Shown here: piece after piece, positions 1-8,952 of the stretch
How the letters are laid out: each line of letters opens with the position of its first letter
How positions within the stretch are numbered: position 1 is the first letter of the stretch
Source of the DNA: an uncultured Campylobacter sp.
Lineage (GTDB): Bacteria; Campylobacterota; Campylobacteria; Campylobacterales; Campylobacteraceae
DNA: 53,114 nucleotides
Direction: 5' to 3'
Assembly: GCF_938045775.1 (NCBI RefSeq)
Contig: NZ_CALIBH010000230.1
Coordinates: forward strand, 1 to 53,114
Made by a program: the position numbers and the translations under genes
Notes under the pieces: model-generated
Told to the model about the DNA's origin: nothing
Databases searched by the model: none
The model's input: the letters and a program-made list of their open reading frames with translations, nothing else

Positions 1-2
1 GC

Positions 3-194
3 CTTTATGAGGAATTTTTACTAAACGAAGTGCGCTACAACGCGCTTAAAAAGATTGATCCGGAGCACGCGGGCAAGCTTTATGAGGCAAACAAAGCCGA
101 CGCGATGAGGCGCTACCGCCAGCTTAAGCGCCTTGCGAATGCCGATTTCGGCGATGAGGTCGTCTCTGCGGGCGCCGCGAGCGAGAATGCTTAG
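3..194 (+). CDS. nifJ: C-terminal fragment, probable pyruvate:ferredoxin (flavodoxin) oxidoreductase
   Basis: The window opens inside an open frame that encodes 63 residues and ends with TAG at 192-194. The tail (EEFLLNEVRYNALKKIDPE, then a charged helix ending in RRYRQLKRLA) has the look of the extreme C terminus of single-chain NifJ/POR, which decarboxylates pyruvate to acetyl-CoA and passes electrons to ferredoxin or flavodoxin. A flavodoxin gene lies 2.5 kb downstream, which is compatible. The match rests on memory of family tails and no catalytic or Fe-S motif is visible here, so the name is moderate in confidence; that it is a real coding 3' end is more secure. Confidence 0.6.
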   Translation, partial: LYEEFLLNEVRYNALKKIDPEHAGKLYEANKADAMRRYRQLKRLANADFGDEVVSAGAASENA

Positions 195-214
195 GTGTTG
201 TAGTTAGTTTTTAG

Positions 215-248
215 AATTCTGGGTCGCAGAATTTGTGACCCAGGAATT
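215..248 (+). terminator. Hairpin after the oxidoreductase gene
   Basis: AATTCTGGGTC at 215-225 pairs with GACCCAGGAATT at 237-248 with one bulged base, leaving an 11-nt loop. It lies 20 nt after the stop codon and before the racemase ribosome-binding site. No long U-run follows, so it could be an attenuator or mRNA-stabilising hairpin instead. Confidence 0.45.
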
Positions 249-273
249 TCGTTAAATTCCAAAAGGAAAATCC

Positions 274-966
274 ATGAAAAAAATCGGACTAATCGGCGGT
301 ATGAGTTACGAATCTACGATTACCTATTATGATGGGATCAATCGCAAAATTAACGAGCGTCTAGGCGGGCTAAGTAGCGGCGAAATTCTGCTAAGTAGCT
401 TAAATTTCGACGAAATCGAGCAGTGCCAAAAAGAGGGTAAGTGGGACAAGGCGGGCGAAATTCTAGCTAGCCACGCGCGGATTTTGCAAAGCGGCGGCGC
501 GGATTATATTTTTCTTTGCACCAACACGATGCATAAGTGCTACGAGGCGATAAAAGCCGCTATCTCGGTGCCTTTCGTGCATATCGCAGACGCTACGCTA
601 AATGAGCTGCGAAAACGTGGCGTGCAAAAAGTAGGGCTGCTCGGTACGATCTACACGATGACGCAGGATTTTTACAAACAGCGCTTGATAGATGGCGGCG
701 TGGAGGTACTCGTGCCAAATGCAGACGAAATGGAAGCGGTAAACGAAGTAATTTTTAATGAGCTTTGCTTTGGTAAAATCTTACCGCACTCCAAAGAGAA
801 ATTTTTACGGATTATTGAAGGACTTAGGGCTCGCGGCGCGCAGGGAGTGATACTGGGCTGCACGGAGATCGGGCTGCTCGTATCGCAAGCAGATACCGCC
901 GCGTGGCTATTTGATACTACGCAGATCCACATCGATGCGGCAGTAAGTCTAGCTTTAAGCGAATAA
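274..966 (+). CDS. Aspartate/glutamate racemase family protein
   Basis: A 230-residue protein of the cofactor-independent Asp/Glu racemase superfamily. The N terminus KKIGLIGGMSYEST is the typical opening of the aspartate racemase branch. The two catalytic cysteines are visible: Cys82 in LCTNTMH and Cys196 in LGCTEIG. These act as the acid/base pair that abstracts and returns the alpha proton. Length is normal for the family. AAAAGGAAAA precedes the ATG. It stands alone between a hairpin after the oxidoreductase gene and the promoter of the DUF2325 gene. The true substrate (Asp, Glu or another amino acid) cannot be read from sequence. Confidence 0.88.
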   Translation: MKKIGLIGGMSYESTITYYDGINRKINERLGGLSSGEILLSSLNFDEIEQCQKEGKWDKAGEILASHARILQSGGADYIFLCTNTMHKCYEAIKAAISVPFVHIADATLNELRKRGVQKVGLLGTIYTMTQDFYKQRLIDGGVEVLVPNADEMEAVNEVIFNELCFGKILPHSKEKFLRIIEGLRARGAQGVILGCTEIGLLVSQADTAAWLFDTTQIHIDAAVSLALSE

Positions 967-1049
967 ATATCAAATATGAGCCGGCAAAATTCCGGCTTGT
1001 AATTTCAAATTTTTATATATATTATCAGTTAAATTTAATCTTTCTCTGT

Positions 1050-1055
1050 TATAAT
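1050..1055 (+). promoter_or_regulatory. Probable sigma70 -10 element for the DUF2325-flavodoxin cluster
   Basis: TGTTATAAT gives an extended -10 with a perfect TATAAT, 30 nt before the ATG at 1085. No good -35 is visible, which is normal for Campylobacter sigma70 promoters. Confidence 0.5.
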
Positions 1056-1084
1056 AACGACTATCAATCATAGAAGGGGATGAA

Positions 1085-1408
1085 ATGAACGTTTTAGTTA
1101 TAGGAGCAGATGAGATTACGCCCATTAAGGCGGTTTTAAAAGACCTTGGCGCGAGCAATATCGAGCACTGGGATGCACGAAACGAAAATCGCGTAAATCG
1201 TAAGCCGATCCCGCAAGATACCGAGTGTGTCGTGATGCTTACGAGCTTTTTAAACCACAACACGATGAAAAAAATCAAAGGCGAAGTAAAAAAGCGCAAA
1301 ATCCCGCTTGTATGCGCTAAAAGAAGCGTCAGTTGCGTATTTTGCGAATACTGTAAGGTCTTCAATTTAAATCAAGAATTTGGTTGCAAGCCTTGCGAAG
1401 ATGATTAA
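1085..1408 (+). CDS. DUF2325 domain protein
   Basis: A 107-residue protein. It begins MNVLVIGAD, a Rossmann-like opening, and carries the DUF2325-type core in which a potential substrate is handled by loops such as VVMLTSFLNHNTM and IPLVCAKRSVSC. Four cysteines lie in the C-terminal third (CVFCEYC and GCKPC), so metal or redox binding is possible. In C. jejuni a DUF2325 gene sits next to a hypothetical gene and fldA, and the same order is seen here. AGAAGGGGATGAA gives a strong ribosome-binding site. Function is not established. Confidence 0.8.
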   Translation: MNVLVIGADEITPIKAVLKDLGASNIEHWDARNENRVNRKPIPQDTECVVMLTSFLNHNTMKKIKGEVKKRKIPLVCAKRSVSCVFCEYCKVFNLNQEFGCKPCEDD

Positions 1409-2639
1409 AATTCCAAGGAATTTAAGTAGTAGTGCCGGCAAGCCCAAGCAAGCGGTTAAAAAATCGTGCACTGCGTCGCAATCAAATGCTTACGACGATG
1501 AAGCTGGCGAGCTAAATTTCAAGGATTTTTTAAATTCTAGCAAATTTAACGCTACTTGCTTTGCGCACGCCGAAAGCAAGAAATTTAGCGGTAAATTTAA
1601 AAAGTTTCTAAGCGATAAATCGGGCGCGCTTAATCATAATGCCTCTAAGTCGTGCGCTGCAAAGAGCGCGCAAAAGGGCGGCGCGAATAGGAATTTTACA
1701 GCAAGAGCTTTTTACGACACTAGCTCCGCGCAAAAGAATTTTTTCTGCGCTAAGCGTTCGGATGAAAAATCAGCTTTGTTACAAGATACTACCACGTCAA
1801 AACGAGGTATCGCAGCACGCGAAAAACGCCAAAAAGCGGATCTGCGGCGCAATAATGAGCTTATTGATGATGAAATTTTAAATGCTGAAGTTTTTAATAA
1901 GCAATTCTTTAGCGGCGAGATTTTTGGCCTTGATGCGAACGGGCGCGAGATTGTGCCAGAGGCGCTGCGGGATTATAATACGGCTTCGCGAGCGCGGGCG
2001 ATGCTAGCTCTATATAATTTTAACGTTAATGCGAGCTATAGAATTTCGCCCAAGTATTTGCAGGGCGAGATACAATTTCGAGCGGCATTTTTAAATTTTA
2101 TCGCTTCCGAACTTGGGCGCGGGGCTCGTAAAATTTACCGTTTCAAGCCTGCCGTAAAATTTTGCGTAGCGGATAACGCGATAATCTTTGCTTATCTGTG
2201 TGGCATGCCGCTGCCTGCGCTCGCTGCAAATCCCCGCTACAAGCTGGCTCGTGCGATAGTTAGTTTGCGCAGAGGCTTGTTGTTAAACGGAGACGATGCG
2301 TTTCACAACTTCGTATTTTGCAAAATCGCGCTTCGCAATGCAGGCGCACAGCTGCAGCTTGTGGGCAAATCAGGCGAGCTTATCGTAGTTCGTAAGAGCG
2401 GTTTTAACCTAGGCGTGGTTACGAGCTTTAAAAAAATTTTACCTCAAAATCCAGCCATTTATGATAATGATATAAAAAAAGCGCTAGAGCTTTGTCGCGG
2501 AGCAAACCTCGACGCCGTGTATCTTGTCTATCCAAAAAATGAAAATTTTAACCGCCACGCCGAGATAAAAAGCGAATGCTTTAAGGGAAATTTCATTATG
2601 AAATTAGTACCATACAAGCTTACCGACAAAATTTATTAA
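1401..2639 (+). CDS. Conserved Campylobacter hypothetical protein between DUF2325 and flavodoxin
   Basis: A 412-residue protein counted from the ATG at 1401, which overlaps the stop of the DUF2325 gene (ATGATTAA) and so is probably translationally coupled; a TTG at 1380 is an alternative start. The first 150 residues are low-complexity, rich in Ser, Ala, Lys and Asn, and look disordered. The C-terminal 230 residues look folded, with FRAAFLNFIASELGRG, a hydrophobic AFLYCG-like helix and a final segment LDAVYLVYPKNENF. I recognise no catalytic motif. It occupies the position of Cj1383c in the C. jejuni cluster, so it is likely the divergent orthologue, of unknown function. Confidence 0.65.
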   Translation: MIKIPRNLSSSAGKPKQAVKKSCTASQSNAYDDEAGELNFKDFLNSSKFNATCFAHAESKKFSGKFKKFLSDKSGALNHNASKSCAAKSAQKGGANRNFTARAFYDTSSAQKNFFCAKRSDEKSALLQDTTTSKRGIAAREKRQKADLRRNNELIDDEILNAEVFNKQFFSGEIFGLDANGREIVPEALRDYNTASRARAMLALYNFNVNASYRISPKYLQGEIQFRAAFLNFIASELGRGARKIYRFKPAVKFCVADNAIIFAYLCGMPLPALAANPRYKLARAIVSLRRGLLLNGDDAFHNFVFCKIALRNAGAQLQLVGKSGELIVVRKSGFNLGVVTSFKKILPQNPAIYDNDIKKALELCRGANLDAVYLVYPKNENFNRHAEIKSECFKGNFIMKLVPYKLTDKIY

Positions 2640-2650
2640 AAGGATACCAA

Positions 2651-3142
2651 ATGGTTGGAATTATTTTTGGAAGCTCGATGGGCAATACCGAGGACGCCGC
2701 GAAGCTGATCTCTGAAAAGCTAGGCATAGAAAACGAGCTAAAAAACGTTGCGGACATCGCGCCTGCAGATCTAAATAAATATACTGCGCTTATCATTGGC
2801 AGCTCTACATGGAACGACGGCGAGCTACAAGACGACTGGGCGGGCTTTGATTTCTCAGCCCTTGATGTCGCGGGCAAGACTGTCGCGATTTTCGGCATGG
2901 GCGATAGCTCAAGCTACAGCGACGCCTACTGCAACGCAATGCGCGAGCTATACGACAACTTCAAAAAAGCGGGTGCAAATATCGTAGGCGCAGTGCCTAC
3001 CGACGGATATGAATTTGACGAGAGCAAGGCCGTAGTGGATGGCAAATTCGTTGGCCTCGCGCTAGACAATGACAATCAAAGCGACCTCACCGAGAGCCGC
3101 ATCGAGGCATGGATAGCGCAGATCGCCCCATCTTTTAAATAG
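2651..3142 (+). CDS. fldA: Flavodoxin
   Basis: A 163-residue long-chain flavodoxin, a small FMN electron carrier that in epsilonproteobacteria accepts electrons from pyruvate and 2-oxoacid oxidoreductases. The phosphate-binding loop is GSSMGNTEDAA near residues 8-18, the first isoalloxazine-facing loop is SSTWNDGELQDDW near residues 51-63, and the second is GMGDSSSYSDAYCNAM near residues 86-101. AAAAGGATACCAA precedes the ATG, 11 nt after the previous stop, so it is co-transcribed with the two upstream genes. Confidence 0.95.
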   Translation: MVGIIFGSSMGNTEDAAKLISEKLGIENELKNVADIAPADLNKYTALIIGSSTWNDGELQDDWAGFDFSALDVAGKTVAIFGMGDSSSYSDAYCNAMRELYDNFKKAGANIVGAVPTDGYEFDESKAVVDGKFVGLALDNDNQSDLTESRIEAWIAQIAPSFK

Positions 3143-3447
3143 TTCTCCTTTAAATTTGCCGTGGAGCGTGCACTTCGCGGCAAATTAGAATTATCATTAA
3201 AGCTCTAGCTAAATTACAAAGCTATAAAATTTTAAACCTTCTTTCTGCTTGTAATTTTTTGTATCATACTGGCAAATAAAATTTAGCCTATTTTTATCAC
3301 ATAAAATTTTGTTGCCGATAAATTTAGTGAGATTTTAAAATATTCCGCTAATGCTTAACAATTAATCTCAAAATTTACCTCAAATTTAATCAAATTTTAA
3401 GCGGGGGGGGGGGCTAGTATTCCTTACTTTAATCTTAAGGAGTAAGT
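3143..3447. other. Intergenic region with an 11-G homopolymer
   Basis: This 305-bp AT-rich spacer holds the flavodoxin hairpin, then no reading frame of note, then a run of eleven G at 3403-3413 placed 34 nt before the lipoprotein ATG. The sequence TTTAAT at about 3428 could act as a -10, which would put the G-run in the promoter spacer or just upstream of it. In Campylobacter such runs slip in length during replication. Confidence 0.7.
3153..3186 (+). terminator. Inverted repeat after flavodoxin
   Basis: AATTTGCCG at 3153-3161 pairs with CGGCAAATT at 3178-3186 around a 16-nt loop. It begins 10 nt after the flavodoxin stop. The U-run is weak, so this is a candidate transcript end only. Confidence 0.45.
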
Positions 3448-4224
3448 ATGAAGCTCAGATATATGATGGGTGCCGTAGCGGCGGCTTTGGTGTTAGCAGG
3501 ATGCGGTGAGGACGAGATAGAACTCGTCAAAAACTATACTTTGCCCGATTTTAAATCTATGAGTATAGGCACGGCGATCGAGGGGTCGAAAAGATGTAAA
3601 AATATCACGTGGTCGAAGGCTGATCGCGGTGGGTTAAAATCCGTCACGATGGTGTGCGACATAGATGTGGAGGCAATAAATGCCGAACTCGAGAAAGCGA
3701 CCAAAGAACGTCTTGAGAAATATAATAAAGATGCTATAAATAGCAATATGGATAGTACTATGGAGTTTTATAGGGGTAAAGCTTATGATAGGAATAGCTT
3801 GCTTCAGCTAGGCAACAAGCTTTGTAAACTAAACGACGCGAAATTCCAAGAGACTATAAAAGCAAAAGGTAAAATAGAATACAAAGATCAGAAGGGATTG
3901 ATCGATTGCGATAAGTCGCTAGAGGATGAAATTCTAAAAGACCAAGACCCTAAAAAAGATAAGACATATCTACCGGGCGTATTAGATTTCTTGAAAAACG
4001 CGGTGTATTATTCACAATTGACGCCCGAGCAATTAAAAGCTAGTTATGGCGCATCTAATAAAAAAGCGCCGTCTAGCGCAACGATAGAGCTTAATTTCGT
4101 CGTCAATAACGATAAAAGCGTAGATTTGGCGTCGGGATTTAAGATAACATCCGATGGCAAAGAGGAGCCTGCCGGCAAAAATGATACATCTAAAGACGCA
4201 CTAGCAGTATTTTATGCAAGATAG
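3448..4224 (+). CDS. Predicted lipoprotein of unknown function, possibly phase-variable
   Basis: A 258-residue protein with a signal peptide ending in a clear lipobox, VLAGC (Cys19), so it should be lipidated and membrane-anchored in the envelope. The mature part is hydrophilic and rich in Lys and Asp, with a charged helix EAINAELEKATKERLEKYNK and four further cysteines that may form disulphides. I recognise no family. TTAAGGAGTAAGT is a strong ribosome-binding site. Expression may be switched by the 11-G tract immediately upstream. Confidence 0.8.
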   Translation: MKLRYMMGAVAAALVLAGCGEDEIELVKNYTLPDFKSMSIGTAIEGSKRCKNITWSKADRGGLKSVTMVCDIDVEAINAELEKATKERLEKYNKDAINSNMDSTMEFYRGKAYDRNSLLQLGNKLCKLNDAKFQETIKAKGKIEYKDQKGLIDCDKSLEDEILKDQDPKKDKTYLPGVLDFLKNAVYYSQLTPEQLKASYGASNKKAPSSATIELNFVVNNDKSVDLASGFKITSDGKEEPAGKNDTSKDALAVFYAR

Positions 4225-4243
4225 TATGCTGCGAAATTCTTGA

Positions 4244-4278
4244 GTAGCGGAGCAGAATTTTAAAATTCGCTCCGTTAC
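4244..4278 (+). terminator. Hairpin after lipoprotein gene
   Basis: GTAGCGGAGC at 4244-4253 pairs with GCTCCGTTAC at 4269-4278 with one mismatch. The intervening GAATTTTAAAATTC is itself a palindrome, so a long near-continuous stem can form 20 nt after the stop. This is probably a transcript end. Confidence 0.55.
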
Positions 4279-4883
4279 GAAATTTAAAGAATTTCATTCT
4301 CGGTAAAATTTCATAGAATTTCGATAGAATTTTGTGGAATTTCGTCTGCGGTTTCGACGTAAAATTTTAATGCGGAATTTCATGGCTGAGTCGATATATC
4401 GCGCTTGTTTGCCACGATTAAAATTCCTTTTTTATGTCGTGGCGTGGAATTTTAAGCACGGAATTCCATATTTTACTAAGACGCCTTATGCGTGTAATTT
4501 TACAAACTGAATTAATCGAAATTTAGCAGCTAGATTTTTCTCAATTTTGAATTTTGCAGCCTGAAATTTAACGCCTTAGACCCCCCCAGCTTCACAAATC
4601 CACATCGCGAAATTCTGCCGTCGCGCTCTTGTTTTATAGCCAATAACGACGAGCAGCGTCAGTAGCCCCGTCATCTTGCACTCACAGCATATTTTTATCG
4701 CACGGGCTTTTCAATTCCTAGAGTTTTAAATTTCATACCATACAATTTCAATCAATTAAAATTTTGCACCGCAAAATTTCGCCACGCTACGATACAACCA
4801 AAATTCTACCACTCTGCGATATAGCCGGAATTTCGCGGTTTTAAAGCCTCGCACTAACCAAATCCTTTTACTTAGATTTTGCC
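4279..4883. other. Long intergenic region with no gene seen
   Basis: About 600 bp between two converging genes. It is dominated by degenerate GAATTT/AAATTC words (many copies in 4281-4480) and holds a seven-C run at 4581-4587. I see no credible reading frame, tRNA or promoter. It may be decayed coding sequence or spacer. Confidence 0.5.
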
Positions 4884-7800
4884 CTAAAGCCCGAGCTCTA
4901 TCGCCAGATCCTTTACCGCTTTGAGATTTACCTTGCCACTGCCGAGCACCGGGATTTGCTCCACCTTTTTCACGACGCTTGGTTGCATTATCGGCGCTAG
5001 CGCGGAGTCCTTCAGACGGCGCGAAATTTCATCCTCGCTCGTCTCGCCCACGTAAAGCAGAGCGATCTTTTCGCCCTTTTTCTCGTCTTTTAGATTCACG
5101 CACGAATAGATCGAGCTCTCGCCTAAAATTTCGCCCACGGCGCTCTCTACTGCGCCCAGGCTGATCATCTCGCCGCCGATTTTGGCAAAGCGCGAAAGGC
5201 GATCGGTGATAAATAAAAACCCATCGTCGTCGATATAGCCGATGTCGCCGCTCTTGTAGTAGCGCACGCCGTCCATCTGCGCGATCGCCTCGGCGGTTTT
5301 TGCCGGCTCATCGTAGTACTCCTTCATAACCTGATGTCCGCCGATTAAGATAAGACCCTCCTGCCCGTTTGATAGCGGTTGCAGCGAGGCGGGATCGGTG
5401 ATCTTTATGACCGTACCTGCAAGCGGCAAGCCGACGCTCTTTTCGCGGTTGAAGTGAAGCTCTTTGAAAAAATCGGGCTCAAGGACGTTCGGCGTATTTA
5501 CGCTAACCACCGGTGCAGTCTCGGTCGTGCCGTAGCCCTCGTAAATTTCGATGCCGAATTTTATCTTAAATTCCTTTCGGACGTTTTCGTTTAGCTTCTC
5601 CGCGCCCGCAATCGCCAGGCGAATGCTTGCTAGCATAAGCGGATTGAGCCTTTTATTTTTGGTGTAGAGCCTAAAAAACGTCGAAGTACCGAACATTATC
5701 GTAACGCCGTATTTTGCGCTCATCTTGCCGATGCTAAAGGCGTCCGTAGGATCGGGTACGTGGATGCTTAAAATTCCGTCGTTTAGCGGAAATAGCGTCG
5801 TTACGGTAAGCCCGAAGCAGTGAAAGATCGGCAGCGACGCTAAAATCGCGTCGTGCTCGGTGGCGTTTATGAGCTCCGAAATTTGACGGACATTCGCCAT
5901 TATATTTTTATGCGTCAGAACCACGCCTTTGGGCTTTCCCTCGCTGCCGCTGCTAAATAAAATGGTCGCTACGTCATCTATCGCGTGCGGCTTAAAATAC
6001 AGCGCGCGAAATAAAATTTTAGGCATCAGCAGCGATTTTAGCGCGCAGGCTATGCGCTCGTTTTTAGAGGTGCCCTCGCTTAGATCTTCAAGATACACGA
6101 GCCGATCGCCGATCGAGCTTTCCAGATCAAAGCCCTTTGATTTGAGCTTTTCTACGAATTTGCGCGAGCTGATGATCGTGCGGATGTTTGCTTTATCCGC
6201 GCAGTAGATTAAATTTTCCTCGCTTAGCGTGTAGTTTAAATTTACGCTCGTTTTGCCCATCGCAAAAAGAGTTAAATTTACGGCGCTTGCGATGACCGAG
6301 CTAGGCAAAATGATACCTACGTTTTCCTCGCTGCTTATGCGACTCTTTAGTCTTTTGCGAAGTATCAAAACGGCGCTCATCATCGCTAAATTTGTGAAGC
6401 TCACTCCAGTGCTATCGACCGCCACGCGCTTAAAAGGCGATCTTTTGGCTTGATTTAGCCAGTTGTAAGCAAGCGGCTTTAGACTTGCGAGGTATTTGCC
6501 CCAGCTGAAAAACGACAGCTCCGTTACTGCGCGCTTTACCTCGTGCGCCTTGGAATTTGCCTCAATCGGCGCGCCGAAGCTTACGCGAAGCGCGTTTTTG
6601 CCGCTTTGCGAAATCGTTCTTTTATAATGCTCGCTGGCGCGCGAAAATGTCGATCCCCAAAGCCCTCTGATATAAAAAGGCACGATGACGGAGTTCGTAT
6701 CGTGCGCGGCGAGCTCAAATCCACCCTGAAACTCGTCTATGCGGCCGTTGTAGCTGATGTGGCCCTCGGGGAAGAGCCCGACCACTTCGCCTGCATTCAG
6801 CGCCTCGCGGATACTTTCGATCGCGCTTTTGCTCACGCCCGCTCCGATCGGAATGACGCGAAAAATTTTAAAAAACCACTTCAAATACCACAGATCGTAG
6901 TAGCTGCGATGCATTACGAAGCGCACCCCGCGCGGGCAGGCAAGCTGCACCACCGCCCAATCGATCCAGCTGATATGGTTGCCTAAAAGCAGAACGCCGC
7001 CTTTTTGCGGGATATTTTCGATGCCGTCTACGTGGACTTGATAGCCGAATTTCATAAACGGAATGAGTAAAATTCTAACGAAAAGCTGTGGCAGATATTT
7101 TGCGCCGAAGATCCCGCAGATGAGCACGCAAAGAGCAGCCATAACGAAAATTTCGCCGCTGGCGACCGCAAAATGCACCAAGATGATGGCGATGAGCAAA
7201 AACAGCACCATAAAGATATTTTGAATAAAATTTGAACCCGCAAGCACCCGCCCCATGCGCTCGTCGGCGGTAAAAAACTGAATAACGGCGTTGAGCGGCA
7301 CGATGAAAATTCCGCCGCTAAATCCGAAGAAAAACGACGCCGTACCGAGCCAAAATACCGAGTGCGCGTTGGCTAACACCATTAGCGCGAGCGCGAGCCC
7401 GAATGCGCCGAACGGCACGATACCGAGCTCGATATGTTTTTTACAGTAGCTGCCCGCAAAGATCGAGCCTAGCGCGATTCCGATCGCACTAAGAGCTAAG
7501 ATCACCTGGATCACCATTACGTTGTCGCTGCCGCTAAGGCTCTTGTAGTGAGCCGGGAAGGTCGCTATCACGAGCTGCGAGACCGCCCAAAACATCGCAA
7601 GTCCCAGCGTGCAGAGCAGGACGTTTTTGTCTTTTAGCACAAAATTTAAATTTTGCCTTAGATAGTGAAGTTTAAGATAGTCGTCTTTATTAAATTCCGC
7701 CTGTGGCTGCGCGGCGTCGAAGAATGGAATTTTATATGAGTAGTATGTTTCAAGCACGGAGCCCGCGACCAAAAGCACGCCGATGAACCAAACCGAGCTC

Positions 7801-8327
7801 ATCAGCTCGCCCGCGTCGCTGCTGCGGGCTGCAAACAGCTCGAAAATCACCGAAAAAACAAGTGATGAAAGCAGAATCGCGATGATCGTAAGAGCCTGCA
7901 CGAGGCCGTTTGCCGCGCCTAAATTTTTCGCGCCAACGATTTTTTTAATCAGGCCGTATTTGGCGGGCGAGTAGATCGCGCTTTGCGCCGCAAGCAGGAT
8001 CGTCATAAAAAATGCGAAATAAAACCATCCGCACAGATATCCGAGCGTAATGAGCGCGGTAAGCGCGACGCCGAGTTTCGCGCAGATCCGCGTAATGCGG
8101 GTGCGCGAGAATTTGTCGTTGAGATAGCCGCTGGCGCTAAAAAGAAAAACGTAAGGCAGCAAAATCAGCAAATTTACAAGCGAGGTAAGGGCGATGAGAG
8201 CGCCGGAATCGGCGCTTTTGACAAGGACGTTTTGAATCGTGATCTTATGGCCCAGATCGACGCTTGCGTTGATAAACATAATCGCCAAAAATGGCAAAAA
8301 TCCATTGATTTTTAATAAAGATTTCAA
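4884..8327 (-). CDS. aas: Three-part fusion: LplT-like transporter, PlsC acyltransferase, acyl-ACP synthetase
   Basis: A 1147-residue protein for lysophospholipid salvage. Residues 1 to about 410 are a 12-helix MFS transporter of the LplT type. Residues about 430-610 are a PlsC/AGPAT domain with the catalytic HXXXXD motif in GNHISWIDW (His near 451) and the FPEG motif. Residues about 640-1147 are an AMP-forming acyl-ACP synthetase, with SSGSEGKPKGVVLTHKN as the phosphate loop, GYGTTETAP, and YKSGDIG as the ATP-binding motif. It would import lysophosphatidylethanolamine and reacylate it at position 1. In E. coli lplT and aas are separate genes; here all three parts are one chain. The ATG follows AAAGGAGATAGC. 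Confidence 0.93.
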   Translation of the reverse strand: MKSLLKINGFLPFLAIMFINASVDLGHKITIQNVLVKSADSGALIALTSLVNLLILLPYVFLFSASGYLNDKFSRTRITRICAKLGVALTALITLGYLCGWFYFAFFMTILLAAQSAIYSPAKYGLIKKIVGAKNLGAANGLVQALTIIAILLSSLVFSVIFELFAARSSDAGELMSSVWFIGVLLVAGSVLETYYSYKIPFFDAAQPQAEFNKDDYLKLHYLRQNLNFVLKDKNVLLCTLGLAMFWAVSQLVIATFPAHYKSLSGSDNVMVIQVILALSAIGIALGSIFAGSYCKKHIELGIVPFGAFGLALALMVLANAHSVFWLGTASFFFGFSGGIFIVPLNAVIQFFTADERMGRVLAGSNFIQNIFMVLFLLIAIILVHFAVASGEIFVMAALCVLICGIFGAKYLPQLFVRILLIPFMKFGYQVHVDGIENIPQKGGVLLLGNHISWIDWAVVQLACPRGVRFVMHRSYYDLWYLKWFFKIFRVIPIGAGVSKSAIESIREALNAGEVVGLFPEGHISYNGRIDEFQGGFELAAHDTNSVIVPFYIRGLWGSTFSRASEHYKRTISQSGKNALRVSFGAPIEANSKAHEVKRAVTELSFFSWGKYLASLKPLAYNWLNQAKRSPFKRVAVDSTGVSFTNLAMMSAVLILRKRLKSRISSEENVGIILPSSVIASAVNLTLFAMGKTSVNLNYTLSEENLIYCADKANIRTIISSRKFVEKLKSKGFDLESSIGDRLVYLEDLSEGTSKNERIACALKSLLMPKILFRALYFKPHAIDDVATILFSSGSEGKPKGVVLTHKNIMANVRQISELINATEHDAILASLPIFHCFGLTVTTLFPLNDGILSIHVPDPTDAFSIGKMSAKYGVTIMFGTSTFFRLYTKNKRLNPLMLASIRLAIAGAEKLNENVRKEFKIKFGIEIYEGYGTTETAPVVSVNTPNVLEPDFFKELHFNREKSVGLPLAGTVIKITDPASLQPLSNGQEGLILIGGHQVMKEYYDEPAKTAEAIAQMDGVRYYKSGDIGYIDDDGFLFITDRLSRFAKIGGEMISLGAVESAVGEILGESSIYSCVNLKDEKKGEKIALLYVGETSEDEISRRLKDSALAPIMQPSVVKKVEQIPVLGSGKVNLKAVKDLAIELGL

Positions 8328-8424
8328 GCTATCTCCTTTAAAAACGGGATTTTATCTCACGGAAGTTAATAGACGCAAATTTAAGGCGGCTTCGCTACAA
8401 TTACGCAAAAATTAAAGGAAAAAT

Positions 8425-8952
8425 ATGAAAGTACGTATCACCAATCGCGACGTCGATAATCTCAATAAATTTATGCTGCTTTACAGCAAAAAGGCGCGCA
8501 AGCAGCGCCTAGTCAGCACCTACGCCATACCGTTTGAGTTTTTGCTCGTTGGCATCATCATCGACGGGCTTTTAAAAACGGCGCCGATTGCGAGCGTGGC
8601 GTCGGTTATTTTGGGTGCGGCGTGGCTTATTTTTTATCCGAAATTTTACCGCCGCATGCTAAGAAAACATCTCTCTGCCGCTAAGCTCGCGCAAGACTCG
8701 AGCACGGAGATGAGCTTCGTCGCGGACGGCGAGACGATCTCGTTTTCAAAAGGCGAGCCGCGCGCAAGCGAGAAATTTGCCGCGTGCTCGCTAAATCGAA
8801 TCGCTGCGGGCGGGGAGAATTTTTTCTTGGCGTTTGATCGCGGCTTTCATATCGTGCTTCCCAAAAACGCCGAGACGGACGCCGCGGTGCAGCATCTCGC
8901 GGATCTACGCGGGCTGCAGATCGAGCCCGTGGATATGGACGTTGAAATTTAA
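8425..8952 (+). CDS. YcxB-like membrane protein
   Basis: A 175-residue protein with an N-terminal cytosolic segment, a hairpin of two transmembrane helices (about residues 30-75: FEFLLVGIIIDGLL, then VASVILGAAWLIFY), and a C-terminal soluble beta-rich domain (MSFVADGETISF, then FFLAFDRGFHIVLPK). This is the layout of the YcxB-like family (PF14317 type), whose role is unknown. It is divergent from the aas-like gene, with AAAGGAAAAAT before the ATG. Confidence 0.6.
   Translation: MKVRITNRDVDNLNKFMLLYSKKARKQRLVSTYAIPFEFLLVGIIIDGLLKTAPIASVASVILGAAWLIFYPKFYRRMLRKHLSAAKLAQDSSTEMSFVADGETISFSKGEPRASEKFAACSLNRIAAGGENFFLAFDRGFHIVLPKNAETDAAVQHLADLRGLQIEPVDMDVEI

Noticed and set aside
3403..3413. G-tract as a translational phase-variation switch of the lipoprotein
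   Set aside because: The tract is upstream of the strong ribosome-binding site and ATG, so it cannot shift the frame; only a transcriptional effect is possible.
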